64,000 bases of DNA. Origin: Streptomyces sp. ATexAB-D23 (GTDB lineage Bacteria > Actinomycetota > Actinomycetes > Streptomycetales > Streptomycetaceae). The stretch spans positions 195 to 64,194 of the forward strand of contig NZ_KB892008.1 of the NCBI RefSeq assembly GCF_000373645.1. The letters are read 5' to 3'. Below the pieces are notes generated by a model. It did no database searches, was not told where the DNA came from, and was given only the letters and a program-made list of their open reading frames with translations. Below are positions 28,558-37,278 of the stretch, in pieces. The position numbers were made by a program, and so were the translations under genes. Every line of letters starts with the position of its first letter. The first letter of the stretch is position 1.

Positions 28558-30483
28558 ATGTCTGTCGATTCGGTCTTCCCACAGCTCGAAGCTCTGCTCC
28601 CGCATGTGCAGAAGCCCATCCAGTACGTCGGCGGTGAGCTGAACTCCACCGTCAAGCCGTGGGACGAGTGCGACGTCCGCTGGGCACTGATGTACCCGGA
28701 CGCGTACGAGGTCGGACTGCCCAACCAGGGCGTCATGATCCTGTACGAGGTGCTCAACGAGCGTCAGGGCGTCCTCGCGGAGCGCACCTACAGCGTGTGG
28801 CCGGACCTGGAAGCGCTGATGCGCGAGCACAAGGTGCCGCAGTTCACCGTGGACAGCCACCGCCCGGTGAAGGCGTTCGACGTCTTCGGGCTGAGCTTCT
28901 CCACCGAGCTGGGCTACACCAACATGCTCACCGCCCTGGACCTGGCCGGCATCCCGCTGGCCGCGAAGGACCGGGGCATCGACGACCCGATCGTGCTGGC
29001 CGGCGGGCACGCCGCGTTCAACCCGGAGCCGATCGCGGAGTTCATCGACTGCGCGGTCATCGGCGACGGCGAGCAGGCCGTCCTGGAGATCACCGAGATC
29101 GTCCGCGCCTGGAAGGCCGAGGGCCGCCCCGGGGGCCGCGAGGAGGTGCTGTTCCGCCTCGCCAGGACCGGCGGCGTCTACGTCCCCGGCTTCTACGACG
29201 TCGAGTACCTCCCGGACGGCCGCATCGGCCGCGTCGTACCGAACAAGTCGGGCGTGCCGTGGCGCGTGTCCAAGCACACCGTCATGGACCTCGACGAGTG
29301 GCCCTACCCCAAGCAGCCCCTGGTCCCGCTCGCCGAGACCGTCCACGAGCGGATGTCCGTGGAGATCTTCCGCGGCTGCACCCGCGGCTGCCGTTTCTGC
29401 CAGGCCGGCATGATCACGCGCCCCGTGCGGGAGCGAAGCATCACCGGCATCGGCGAGATGGTGGAGAAGGGCCTCAAGGCGACCGGCTTCGAAGAGGTCG
29501 GTCTGCTCTCCCTGTCCTCCGCCGACCACACCGAGATCGGCGAGATCGCCAAGGGCCTCGCCGACCGCTACACGGACGACAAGGTCGGCCTCTCGCTGCC
29601 CTCCACCCGTGTCGACGCGTTCAACGTGGACCTGGCCAACGAGCTGACCCGCAACGGCCGCCGCTCCGGTCTCACCTTCGCCCCCGAGGGCGGCTCCGAG
29701 CGCATGCGCAAGGTCATCAACAAGATGGTCTCGGAGGAGGACCTGATCCGCACGGTCGCCACCGCGTACGGCAACGGCTGGCGCCAGGTGAAGCTGTACT
29801 TCATGTGCGGGCTGCCCACCGAGACCGACGAGGACGTCCTCCAGATCGGCGACATGGCGGTCAACGTCATCGCCAAGGGCCGCGAGGTCTCCGGGCAGAA
29901 CGACATCCGCTGCACCGTCTCCATCGGCGGTTTCGTGCCCAAGCCGCACACCCCGTTCCAGTGGGCCCCGCAGCTCAGCGCCGAGGAGACCGACGCCCGG
30001 CTCGGCAAGCTCCGGGACAAGATCCGCGGCGACAAGAAGTACGGCCGCTCGATCGGCTTCCGCTACCACGACGGCAAGCCCGGCATCGTCGAGGGCCTGC
30101 TCTCGCGCGGTGACCGCCGGGTCGGCTCCGTCATCCGCGCCGTCTACGAGGCCGGCGGCCGCTTCGACGGCTGGCGCGAGTACTTCAGCTACGACCTGTG
30201 GATGAAGAGCGCCGAGGCGACACTGCCGGACTTCGGCGTGGACGTCGACTGGTACACCACCCGCGAGCGGACGTACGAGGAGGTCCTGCCCTGGGACCAC
30301 CTGGACTCGGGCCTCGACAAGGACTGGCTCTGGGAGGACTGGCAGGACTCGCTCGACGAGACCGAGGTCGAGGACTGCCGCTGGACCCCGTGCTTCGACT
30401 GCGGCGTGTGCCCGCAGATGGACACCAGCATCCAGATCGGCCCGACCGGCAAGAAGCTCCTGCCGCTGACGGTCGTGAAGTAG
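28558..30483 (+). CDS. Radical SAM protein, TIGR03960 family
   Basis: A 641-residue B12-binding-like/radical SAM enzyme. The N-terminal half has a cobalamin-binding-like fold (ALMYPDAYEVGLPNQGVMIL, LAGGHAAFNPEPIAEFIDC). The radical SAM cluster motif is FRGCTRGCRFCQAG (CxxxCxxC). SLSSADHTEIGEI and LTFAPEGGSERMRKVINK are further TIGR03960 signatures. The C-terminus carries CRWTPCFDCGVCPQMDT, a likely extra iron-sulfur site. The start ATG at 28558 fits the conserved N-terminus, though no Shine-Dalgarno is seen. Family members pair with a TIGR03936/DUF2344 protein, found two genes downstream at 31886. The reaction is not established, and a tRNA or rRNA modification role is only a guess. A strong terminator follows. 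Confidence 0.92.
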   Translation: MSVDSVFPQLEALLPHVQKPIQYVGGELNSTVKPWDECDVRWALMYPDAYEVGLPNQGVMILYEVLNERQGVLAERTYSVWPDLEALMREHKVPQFTVDSHRPVKAFDVFGLSFSTELGYTNMLTALDLAGIPLAAKDRGIDDPIVLAGGHAAFNPEPIAEFIDCAVIGDGEQAVLEITEIVRAWKAEGRPGGREEVLFRLARTGGVYVPGFYDVEYLPDGRIGRVVPNKSGVPWRVSKHTVMDLDEWPYPKQPLVPLAETVHERMSVEIFRGCTRGCRFCQAGMITRPVRERSITGIGEMVEKGLKATGFEEVGLLSLSSADHTEIGEIAKGLADRYTDDKVGLSLPSTRVDAFNVDLANELTRNGRRSGLTFAPEGGSERMRKVINKMVSEEDLIRTVATAYGNGWRQVKLYFMCGLPTETDEDVLQIGDMAVNVIAKGREVSGQNDIRCTVSIGGFVPKPHTPFQWAPQLSAEETDARLGKLRDKIRGDKKYGRSIGFRYHDGKPGIVEGLLSRGDRRVGSVIRAVYEAGGRFDGWREYFSYDLWMKSAEATLPDFGVDVDWYTTRERTYEEVLPWDHLDSGLDKDWLWEDWQDSLDETEVEDCRWTPCFDCGVCPQMDTSIQIGPTGKKLLPLTVVK

Positions 30484-30509
30484 CCCGCCGGCGTGTGACA
30501 GCTCGGTGA

Positions 30510-30548
30510 CGAAGGCCCGGTCCGGGGAAACCCCGGACCGGGCCTTCG
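30510..30548. terminator. Hairpin terminator after the radical SAM gene
   Basis: Perfect arms of 18 bases (30510-30527 and 30531-30548) with an AAA loop. It ends only five bases before the first ATG of the next gene, so that gene either reads through it or has a promoter inside its own start region. Confidence 0.88.
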
Positions 30549-30552
30549 CGTC

Positions 30553-31806
30553 ATGAGGTGCATGGACCGGGGAAGACACCGCGCACCCGTGCGTACGGAG
30601 TACGGGAAGCACCAGGCGCCCGCGCACTACGAGGGCGGTGACGGCTGCCTCACCACGCTGATCCGGATTCCGGTGCGGATCGTGGTGCTCGTGATCGTCC
30701 TGCCGGTGCGCCTGCTGTGGGACGCCCTGGTCGCGACCGCCCGCGCCGCGGACCGCCTGCTGCTGCGGCCGCTGGGCCGCGCGCTCGCATGGCTGGCCGA
30801 GGTGCTGGTGGCGGTCCCGGCCCGGTGGCTGTGGCGCCATGTGCTCGTCCCGCTGGGCCACGGGCTGGTGTGGCTGGCCCGCGCGGTGTTCGTACGGCCG
30901 TGGGTCGCCCTGTGGCGGTACGTCGTGGTGCCCGGTGTGCGGTACGGGATCGTGGCGCCGCTCCAGTGGCTGTACGCGCACGTCCTCACCCCGCTCGGAC
31001 ACGGGCTGCGGTGGGTGTACCGGGAGATCCTGGTCCCGGCCGGGCACGCTCTCGCCACGGCGGTGCGGTGGCTGGGCACGGCGGTGAAGTGGCTGCTCAC
31101 CGCCTTGTTCGTGGTGCCGGTGGTGCTGCTGTGGCGCCATGTCCTGGTGCCGGTGGGGCGGGTCGTCGGGTGGCTGGCGGAGCACCTGCTCGTCCTGCCG
31201 CTGGTGTGGGTGTACCGGAACGTGCTCACTCCGATGGGCCAGGGCATCGCCCGGTTCCTCGATCTGCTGATCCGGGGCGTCGAGGCCGTCTTCCGGGGGG
31301 CCGCGGCCGTACTGCGGTGGCTCGTCGTGGTGCTGCTCGTCACGCCGCTCGCCTGGGTGTACCGGCGCGTCCTGACCCCGGTCGCCCGCGAGACCGCCGC
31401 CGCGTTCGGCGTCGCCTGGCGCGTCGCCGGATTCCTCTCGCGGGCCGTGGGCCGGGCGCTGCTCTGGCTGGCCCGGAACCTGATCGGCGCGCCCGTGCGC
31501 TGGGCGTACCGCACGGTGTGCGTCCCGGCCGGCCGTTTCGTACGCGATGCCGCCCTGGCCCCCGCCGGGCGGGCCCTTCGCGCGGTGGGCCGCACGGCCC
31601 GTCAGACGCTGCGCGCGGCCCGCGAAACGATCCGGCAGGCCAGGCGCGACGCGTGGCGCGCACTGGTCGGCGGGCCGGTGCAACCCGAGCCCGGGGAACT
31701 CGGGAGCCCCCTTGCGCGTACTCTGGGTAGTGCAACGACTGTGCCCAGCGCGGCGCCCGAACCAGAGATCTCGCTGCTCCCGGAGAAATCCGTCCAGCAG
31801 GGGTGA
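30553..31806 (+). CDS. Repeat-built integral membrane protein, unknown function
   Basis: 417 residues, beginning at ATG 30553 (alternatives ATG 30562 or GTG 30589; none has a textbook Shine-Dalgarno). After a basic N-terminus the protein is a chain of amphipathic hydrophobic segments, each marked by a (W/Y)-R-x-V-L-(V/T)-P-x-G motif: LWRHVLVPLG (93), LWRYVVVPGV (120), LYAHVLTPLG (140), VYREILVPAG (155), LWRHVLVPVG (193), VYRNVLTPMG (220), VYRRVLTPVA (269), AYRTVCVPAG (318). A very basic helical part (about 335-372) and a short acidic end follow. I recognise no known domain. It lies between the radical SAM gene and its DUF2344 partner, on the same strand; its 3' end is 80 bases before the latter. 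Confidence 0.8.
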   Translation: MRCMDRGRHRAPVRTEYGKHQAPAHYEGGDGCLTTLIRIPVRIVVLVIVLPVRLLWDALVATARAADRLLLRPLGRALAWLAEVLVAVPARWLWRHVLVPLGHGLVWLARAVFVRPWVALWRYVVVPGVRYGIVAPLQWLYAHVLTPLGHGLRWVYREILVPAGHALATAVRWLGTAVKWLLTALFVVPVVLLWRHVLVPVGRVVGWLAEHLLVLPLVWVYRNVLTPMGQGIARFLDLLIRGVEAVFRGAAAVLRWLVVVLLVTPLAWVYRRVLTPVARETAAAFGVAWRVAGFLSRAVGRALLWLARNLIGAPVRWAYRTVCVPAGRFVRDAALAPAGRALRAVGRTARQTLRAARETIRQARRDAWRALVGGPVQPEPGELGSPLARTLGSATTVPSAAPEPEISLLPEKSVQQG

Positions 31807-31885
31807 GCCGGTCCGGACCCCCGGGCCACCCGCATTTCGAGGGCGGCGTGCCACCGCGTCCGCCCCGCACCGAGGAGAAGAACCA

Positions 31886-32710
31886 CTGGGCAAGCGACAG
31901 CCCGAAGGCCCGCCGCCCGCACCGGCGGTGCAGCGCATCCGACTGCGCTACACCAAGCGCGGCCGCCTCCGGTTCACCAGCCACCGCGACTTCCAGCGCG
32001 CCTTCGAGCGGGCGCTGCGCCGCTCCCAGGTGCCCATGGCCTACTCGGCGGGCTTCACCCCGCACCCCAAGGTCTCGTACGCCAATGCCGCCCCCACCGG
32101 CACGGGCAGCGAGGCCGAGTTCCTGGAGATCGCCCTCACCGAGGCGCGTGACCCGGACGTCCTGCGCGAGCTGCTCAATGACTCGATGCCGGACGGCCTG
32201 GACATCACGGACGCCGTGGAGGCCCGCACCTCGGGCCTCGCCGACCGGCTGACCGCCTCCATCTGGGAGATGCGCCTGGACGGGGTCGGCCCGGAGGAGG
32301 CCGAGAAGGCCGTGGCCGCCTTCAACGCGGCCGAGACCGTCGAGGTCGAGCGCCGCACGAAGAACGGCATGCGGACCTTCGACGCCCGCGCGGCGGTGGT
32401 CGACCTCAGGACCGTCGATCTTCCGTCCGATAGGCCCGGTGACAGGGCCTGTGCGATACTGCGGCTGGTTGTTCGGCACGTGACACCTGCCGTACGGCCT
32501 GACGACGTCCTGTCCGGTCTCCGCGTTGTGGCCGACCTGGCGCCGCCCGTCGCCGCAGCGGTGACCAGGCTGGCGCAGGGGCTCTTCGACGAGGAGTCCG
32601 GCACGGTGACCGACCCGCTCGCGCCCGACCGCGAGGCAGCCCCGGCCGCATCAACCACGGCCACCGGGACAGCTGTCGCGACGGCGCCGGAAGGTGCAGG
32701 TTCCGCGTAA
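31886..32710 (+). CDS. DUF2344 / TIGR03936 radical SAM-linked protein (probable CTG start)
   Basis: About 274 residues. The core IRLRYTKRGRLRFTSHRDFQ, followed by RALRRSQVPMAYSAGFTPHPK and AAPTGTGSEAEFLEIALTEA, is diagnostic of the TIGR03936 family that accompanies TIGR03960 radical SAM proteins. The C-terminal ~60 residues are a variable Ala/Thr-rich tail. The frame has no ATG, GTG or TTG between the end of the upstream gene and the conserved core. A CTG at 31886, eight bases after GAGGAG (31872-31877), is the best start; a GTG at 31928 without Shine-Dalgarno is the alternative. It probably works with the radical SAM protein at 28558 and may be cotranscribed with the repeat membrane protein. 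Confidence 0.9.
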   Translation: MGKRQPEGPPPAPAVQRIRLRYTKRGRLRFTSHRDFQRAFERALRRSQVPMAYSAGFTPHPKVSYANAAPTGTGSEAEFLEIALTEARDPDVLRELLNDSMPDGLDITDAVEARTSGLADRLTASIWEMRLDGVGPEEAEKAVAAFNAAETVEVERRTKNGMRTFDARAAVVDLRTVDLPSDRPGDRACAILRLVVRHVTPAVRPDDVLSGLRVVADLAPPVAAAVTRLAQGLFDEESGTVTDPLAPDREAAPAASTTATGTAVATAPEGAGSA

Positions 32711-32942
32711 GGCGGTCGTTGTAGCGCAGCCCTCGCGCTCGGGAGCCACCTGGGCCGGGCCGCGCGCTGACCCATAAGACTTTCGCCAGGCCGTCCGCAC
32801 ACCGCGTACGGAACCGGCGAGCCAGACATTCAGCTCCCGTGCGGCGCCCGCGCCCCGGACGGCGGTGCCGCGACCACCATGCGGACCGAGCCGGACCGGA
32901 ACCAGGTGCGGCGCCCGGGAGCGCGACGGGAGAAACGCCCGC

Positions 32943-35900
32943 ATGCCCCAGCCGAACGAACCCGGCACCACCGGGAACGCAGAAGACAACAACACCCCCG
33001 GGGACAAGCTGCCGCCGCGCCGCAGGCGCCGCGCCGCCTCCCGCCCCGCGGGCCCGCCGTCGGCGGGCGAGCGTACGGCCTCCGAGGCGCCGGCCATACC
33101 GGCCGTTGACGCCGGAGTGTCCGAGACCAGCACCGAGAACACCGCCGGGGCCGAGACCGCCGCCCCGGCCCGCCCCCGCCGCCGTGCGGTCCGTAAGGCA
33201 ACGTCCCCGGCCGGTGCGCCGAAGGCCGCTGAGGCCACTGAGGTCGTGGAGCCGGTCGTAGCGGAGGAGTCCGCCGAGGAGCCGGTGGAAGAGGCCGTGG
33301 CTGAGCCCGTCGCCGAGGCGCCGCGTGCCCGCCGCCGTGCGGTCCGTAAGGCGACTGCCCCGGCCGGTGCGCCCAAGGCCGCCGAGGTCGTGGAGCCGGT
33401 CGTAGCGGAGGAGTCCGCCGAGGAGCCGGTGGAAGAGGCCGTGGCTGAGCCCGTCGCCGAGGCGCCGCGTGCCCGCCGCCGTGCCGTCCGCAAGGCAACG
33501 TCCCCGGCCGGTGCGCCCAAGGCCGCCGAGCCCAAGGCCGCCGAGCCGGCCGAGATCGTCGAGGAGGCCCCCGTGGTGGAGAGCCCCGAGCCCGCAGCAG
33601 AGCCCGTCGCCGAGGCGCCGCGCGGCCGTCGCCGTGCCGTCCGCAAGGCGACGTCCCCCGCCGGTGCGCCGAAGGCCGCCGAGCCCGTCGAGATCGTCGC
33701 GGAGGCGCCGGCCGCCGCCGAGAGCGCGGAGCCCGCCGCCGCGGAACCGGCCGCCGAGCCCGCCGAGGCCCCGCGCGGCCGCACCCGCCGCCGGGCATCC
33801 GCCCCGGCCGGTGCCCCGCAGGCCGCCGCCCAGCCCGCCGCCGCGCCCGCCGACGAGGCCACCGCGCCCGCCGACGAGGCCACCGCGCCCGCCGATGAGG
33901 CCGCTGAAACGGCGGAGCCCGTTGTCGAGGCGCCGCGCGGCCGTCGCCGTGCCGTCCGTAAGGCCACCGCCCCGGCCGGCGCCCCGCAGGCCGCCGAGGA
34001 GCGCGCCGAGGTCCAGACCGGCGAGAGCCTGCCCGAGGAGGCCGTCGAGGAACTGGCCGCCGAGGTCGCCGAGGTCGAGGAGGCCGCCCCGCGCGGCCGT
34101 CAGCGCCGCCGCGCCACCGCCGCCGCGGGCCGCCCCGAGTTCACCGCCAAGACGGAGGAGCCCGCGCGCCGCAGCCGCCGGGCGACGCGCCCGGCCGTGG
34201 CCGTCTTCCAGGCGCCGGTCTTCGCCGAGCCGATGTTCCAGACCCCGGAGACCGCGGCCGCCGCCGCTGCCGCCGCGGGCCCCGCCTCGCAGGAGGAGGA
34301 GCCCGAGGACGAGATCACCACGGCCGAGGAGCACACCGCCCCCGCCGAGGCCGCCCCGCAGGGCGGATCGCGCCGCCGTCGCCGCCGCCGCGGTGAGGCC
34401 GCCGACGCCGAGCCCGCCGAGCAGGTGGCCCCGGCCCGGGAGCAGCCCGCCGAGGAGGAGCACGAACCCGCGGGCGAGAACGACACCGAGCACGACGGCG
34501 AGGACACCGACGAGTACGGCGACCGGCCGTCGCGCCGCCGCCGCCGGGGTGGCCGCCGCCGCCGTCGCGGCGAGTCCTCCGAGGACGACGCCGCCGAGCA
34601 GCAGCACCAGGACGAGTCCGCCGCCGAGCACACCGAGGACGAGCCCGAGGCCGCCCAGGAGTCCGACGACGAGGGCGACGAGGAGCAGGACGACCACGAG
34701 GCCGCCGCCTCCGGGTCGAGCAGCAGCCGCCGTCGCAGGCGCCGCCGTCGTCGCAGCGGTGACGCCGGGTCCGACGCGGAGAACGGCACGGACGACCCCG
34801 AGCGCACGGTCGTCAAGGTCCGCGAGCCCCGCAAGAAGGAGGAGCGGGAGCTCGGCACCGGCTTCGACGAGGTCCAGTCCATCAAGGGCTCGACCCGCAT
34901 GGAGGCCAAGAAGCAGCGCCGCCGCGAGGGCCGCGAGCAGGGCCGCCGCCGGGTGCCGATCATCACCGAGGCCGAGTTCCTGGCCCGCCGCGAGGCCGTC
35001 GAGCGCGTCATGGTCGTCCGCCAGAGCGGCGAGCGCACCCAGATCGGCGTCCTTGAGGACAACGTGCTCGTGGAGCACTACGTCAACAAGGAGCAGGCCA
35101 CCAGCTACGTCGGCAACGTCTACCTGGGCAAGGTCCAGAACGTGCTGCCGTCCATGGAGGCCGCCTTCGTCGACATCGGCAAGGGCCGCAACGCCGTCCT
35201 GTACGCCGGTGAGGTCAACTTCGAGGCGCTCGGCATGGCCCACGGGCCGCGCCGCATCGAGACCGCGCTCAAGTCCGGCCAGTCCGTCCTCGTCCAGGTG
35301 ACGAAGGACCCGATCGGCCACAAGGGCGCCCGCCTGACCAGCCAGGTCTCGCTGCCCGGCCGCTACCTGGTCTACGTGCCCGAGGGCTCGATGACGGGGA
35401 TCAGCCGCAAGCTGCCCGACACCGAGCGCGCCCGGCTCAAGACCATCCTCAAGAAGATCGTCCCCGAGGACGCGGGCGTCATCGTCCGCACCGCCGCCGA
35501 GGGCGCGAGCGAGGACGAGCTGCGCCGTGACGTCGAGCGGCTCCAGCAGCAGTGGGAGGACATCCGGAAGAAGTCCAAGAGCACCGGCAGCTCCAACGCG
35601 CCGACGCTCCTGTACGGCGAGCCGGACATGACCGTCCGGGTCGTCCGCGACATCTTCAACGAGGACTTCTCCAAGGTCATCGTCAGCGGCGACGAGGCGT
35701 GGGAGACCATTCACGGCTACGTCTCGCACGTGGCGCCCGACCTGACGGACCGGCTGTCGCGGTGGACCTCCGAGGTCGACATCTTCGCGACGTACCGGAT
35801 CGACGAGCAGCTCATGAAGGCGCTGGACCGCAAGGTCTACCTGCCGAGCGGCGGCTCGCTGGTGATCGACAAGACCGAGGCGATGGTCGTCGTCGACGTC

Positions 35901-37172
35901 AACACCGGCAAGTTCACCGGCCAGGGCGGCAACCTGGAAGAGACCGTCACCAAGAACAACCTGGAGGCGGCCGAGGAGATCGTGCGCCAGCTGCGGCTGC
36001 GCGACCTCGGCGGCATCGTCGTCGTCGACTTCATCGACATGGTGCTGGAGTCCAACCGCGACCTGGTGCTGCGGCGCCTGCTGGAGTGCCTGGGCCGCGA
36101 CCGTACGAAGCACCAGGTCGCCGAGGTCACCTCGCTGGGCCTGGTCCAGATGACCCGCAAGCGGGTCGGCCAGGGTCTGCTGGAGTCCTTCTCCGAGACC
36201 TGCGTCCACTGCAACGGGCGCGGCGTGATCGTGCACATGGAGCAGCCCGCGTCGGTGGGCGGCGGTGGCGGCGGCAAGCGCTCGAAGAAGCGCCGCGGCG
36301 GGTCCGGCCAGGACCACGAGCACGACCACGGCCACGAGCACGTCTCCGACACCGAGGCCGAGACCGAGGCCGAGGTGGCGGCGGAGGTCGCCGCCCCGGT
36401 GGCGCTGCCCGAGCCGGAGTTCGTCGCGGACGAGGAGCTGTACAGCAGCCCCGCCGAGGCCGAGGCCGCCGCGCGCGGCCGTGGCCGCCGCCGGGCGTCC
36501 CGCAAGGCTTCCGCCCCGGCGGGCGCCCCGAAGTCCGCGTCCGCCCCGGCCGAGGAGACCGTGGCCGAGCCGGTCGCGGAGCCGGAGCCCGTCAAGGCCC
36601 CGGAGCCGGTGGCCGAGACGCCCGCCGAGGCACCTGCCGAGGCGCCCCAGGGCCGTACGCGCCGCCGGGCGACCCGTAAGGCGACCGCCCCCGCGGGCTC
36701 GCCCGCCCCGGCCGAAGCGGTCGTGGCCGAGCCGGTCATGGCGGAGCCCGCCGAGCCCGCTCCGGCCGCCGAGGAGCCGGCGTCCGGGCCCGACCCGGTC
36801 GCCTCCGAGGACCCGGTGGTCGAGGCCGCGCACGAGGAGGTCCCGGCCGATGAGCCGGCCGCGCCGCCGCGTGTCCGGCGCCGCGCCACCCGTAAGGTCA
36901 GCGCGCCCGCCGGTCCCCCCGCCGGGGCCGAGGAGGCCGCGGTCGTCGTGGTGGAGGCCCCCGAGGCGGAGGCCGAGGCCGAGCCGGCGCCGGCCAAGAA
37001 GGCGGCCCGCAAGACCGCCAAGAAGGCCACGGCCAAGAAGGCGGCCGTCAAGAAGACCGCGGCGAAGAAGACCGCCGCGAAGAAGACGACGGCCAAGAAG
37101 GCGGCGAAGAAGACGGTGGCGGCGGAGCAGCAGACCGCGTCACCCGTCACGGCCACGGCCGACGAGGCCTGA
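32943..37172 (+). CDS. rne: Ribonuclease E/G family protein with long repetitive arms
   Basis: 1409 residues. The catalytic core (about 680-1100) has an S1 domain (NVYLGKVQNVLPSMEAAFVDIG), the DNase-I-like metal aspartates in VVVDVNTGKFTG (~980) and GIVVVDFIDMVLES (~1022), and the zinc-link CVHCNGRG (~1086). It degrades mRNA and matures rRNA/tRNA. The core sits between two very long charged arms. The N-terminal ~650 residues consist of Ala/Glu/Pro segments with repeats of RRRAVRKATSPAGAPKAAE; the C-terminal ~320 residues carry related units and end in a histone H1-like AKKTAAKK tail. Arginine-rich patches probably bind RNA or partners such as PNPase. The ATG at 32943 follows GGGAGAA. A terminator is at 37190-37234. 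The preceding ~230 bases presumably hold its promoter. Confidence 0.95.
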   Translation: MPQPNEPGTTGNAEDNNTPGDKLPPRRRRRAASRPAGPPSAGERTASEAPAIPAVDAGVSETSTENTAGAETAAPARPRRRAVRKATSPAGAPKAAEATEVVEPVVAEESAEEPVEEAVAEPVAEAPRARRRAVRKATAPAGAPKAAEVVEPVVAEESAEEPVEEAVAEPVAEAPRARRRAVRKATSPAGAPKAAEPKAAEPAEIVEEAPVVESPEPAAEPVAEAPRGRRRAVRKATSPAGAPKAAEPVEIVAEAPAAAESAEPAAAEPAAEPAEAPRGRTRRRASAPAGAPQAAAQPAAAPADEATAPADEATAPADEAAETAEPVVEAPRGRRRAVRKATAPAGAPQAAEERAEVQTGESLPEEAVEELAAEVAEVEEAAPRGRQRRRATAAAGRPEFTAKTEEPARRSRRATRPAVAVFQAPVFAEPMFQTPETAAAAAAAAGPASQEEEPEDEITTAEEHTAPAEAAPQGGSRRRRRRRGEAADAEPAEQVAPAREQPAEEEHEPAGENDTEHDGEDTDEYGDRPSRRRRRGGRRRRRGESSEDDAAEQQHQDESAAEHTEDEPEAAQESDDEGDEEQDDHEAAASGSSSSRRRRRRRRRSGDAGSDAENGTDDPERTVVKVREPRKKEERELGTGFDEVQSIKGSTRMEAKKQRRREGREQGRRRVPIITEAEFLARREAVERVMVVRQSGERTQIGVLEDNVLVEHYVNKEQATSYVGNVYLGKVQNVLPSMEAAFVDIGKGRNAVLYAGEVNFEALGMAHGPRRIETALKSGQSVLVQVTKDPIGHKGARLTSQVSLPGRYLVYVPEGSMTGISRKLPDTERARLKTILKKIVPEDAGVIVRTAAEGASEDELRRDVERLQQQWEDIRKKSKSTGSSNAPTLLYGEPDMTVRVVRDIFNEDFSKVIVSGDEAWETIHGYVSHVAPDLTDRLSRWTSEVDIFATYRIDEQLMKALDRKVYLPSGGSLVIDKTEAMVVVDVNTGKFTGQGGNLEETVTKNNLEAAEEIVRQLRLRDLGGIVVVDFIDMVLESNRDLVLRRLLECLGRDRTKHQVAEVTSLGLVQMTRKRVGQGLLESFSETCVHCNGRGVIVHMEQPASVGGGGGGKRSKKRRGGSGQDHEHDHGHEHVSDTEAETEAEVAAEVAAPVALPEPEFVADEELYSSPAEAEAAARGRGRRRASRKASAPAGAPKSASAPAEETVAEPVAEPEPVKAPEPVAETPAEAPAEAPQGRTRRRATRKATAPAGSPAPAEAVVAEPVMAEPAEPAPAAEEPASGPDPVASEDPVVEAAHEEVPADEPAAPPRVRRRATRKVSAPAGPPAGAEEAAVVVVEAPEAEAEAEPAPAKKAARKTAKKATAKKAAVKKTAAKKTAAKKTTAKKAAKKTVAAEQQTASPVTATADEA
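33240..33484 (+). repeat. Direct repeat inside rne (101 bases, 144-base period)
   Basis: Bases 33240-33340 recur unchanged at 33384-33484, in frame (48-codon period). The repeat encodes the E-V-V-E-P-V-V-A-E-E unit and the following RARRRAV. Further diverged copies continue to about 34000, and a 21-base APADEAT unit is repeated three times near 33846-33905. Confidence 0.9.
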
Positions 37173-37189
37173 CCTCCTCGCACCGCGCG

Positions 37190-37234
37190 CGACGCAGTCG
37201 GGCCGGTCCCCCGCGGGACCGGCCGGCTGCGTCG
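37190..37234. terminator. Hairpin terminator after rne
   Basis: A two-part stem: CGACGCAG/CTGCGTCG outside and GGCCGGTCCC/GGGACCGGCC inside, 18 bases after the rne stop. Confidence 0.82.
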
Positions 37235-37278
37235 AGGCCCCGGGCCGCTCCCGCCCCCGACACGAAAGCCCCCCCCAC

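Noticed and set aside
33000..34100. Regular repeats that might suggest a CRISPR array
   Set aside because: The repeats are in frame within RNase E, have no spacer structure and encode low-complexity protein. No cas genes are near.
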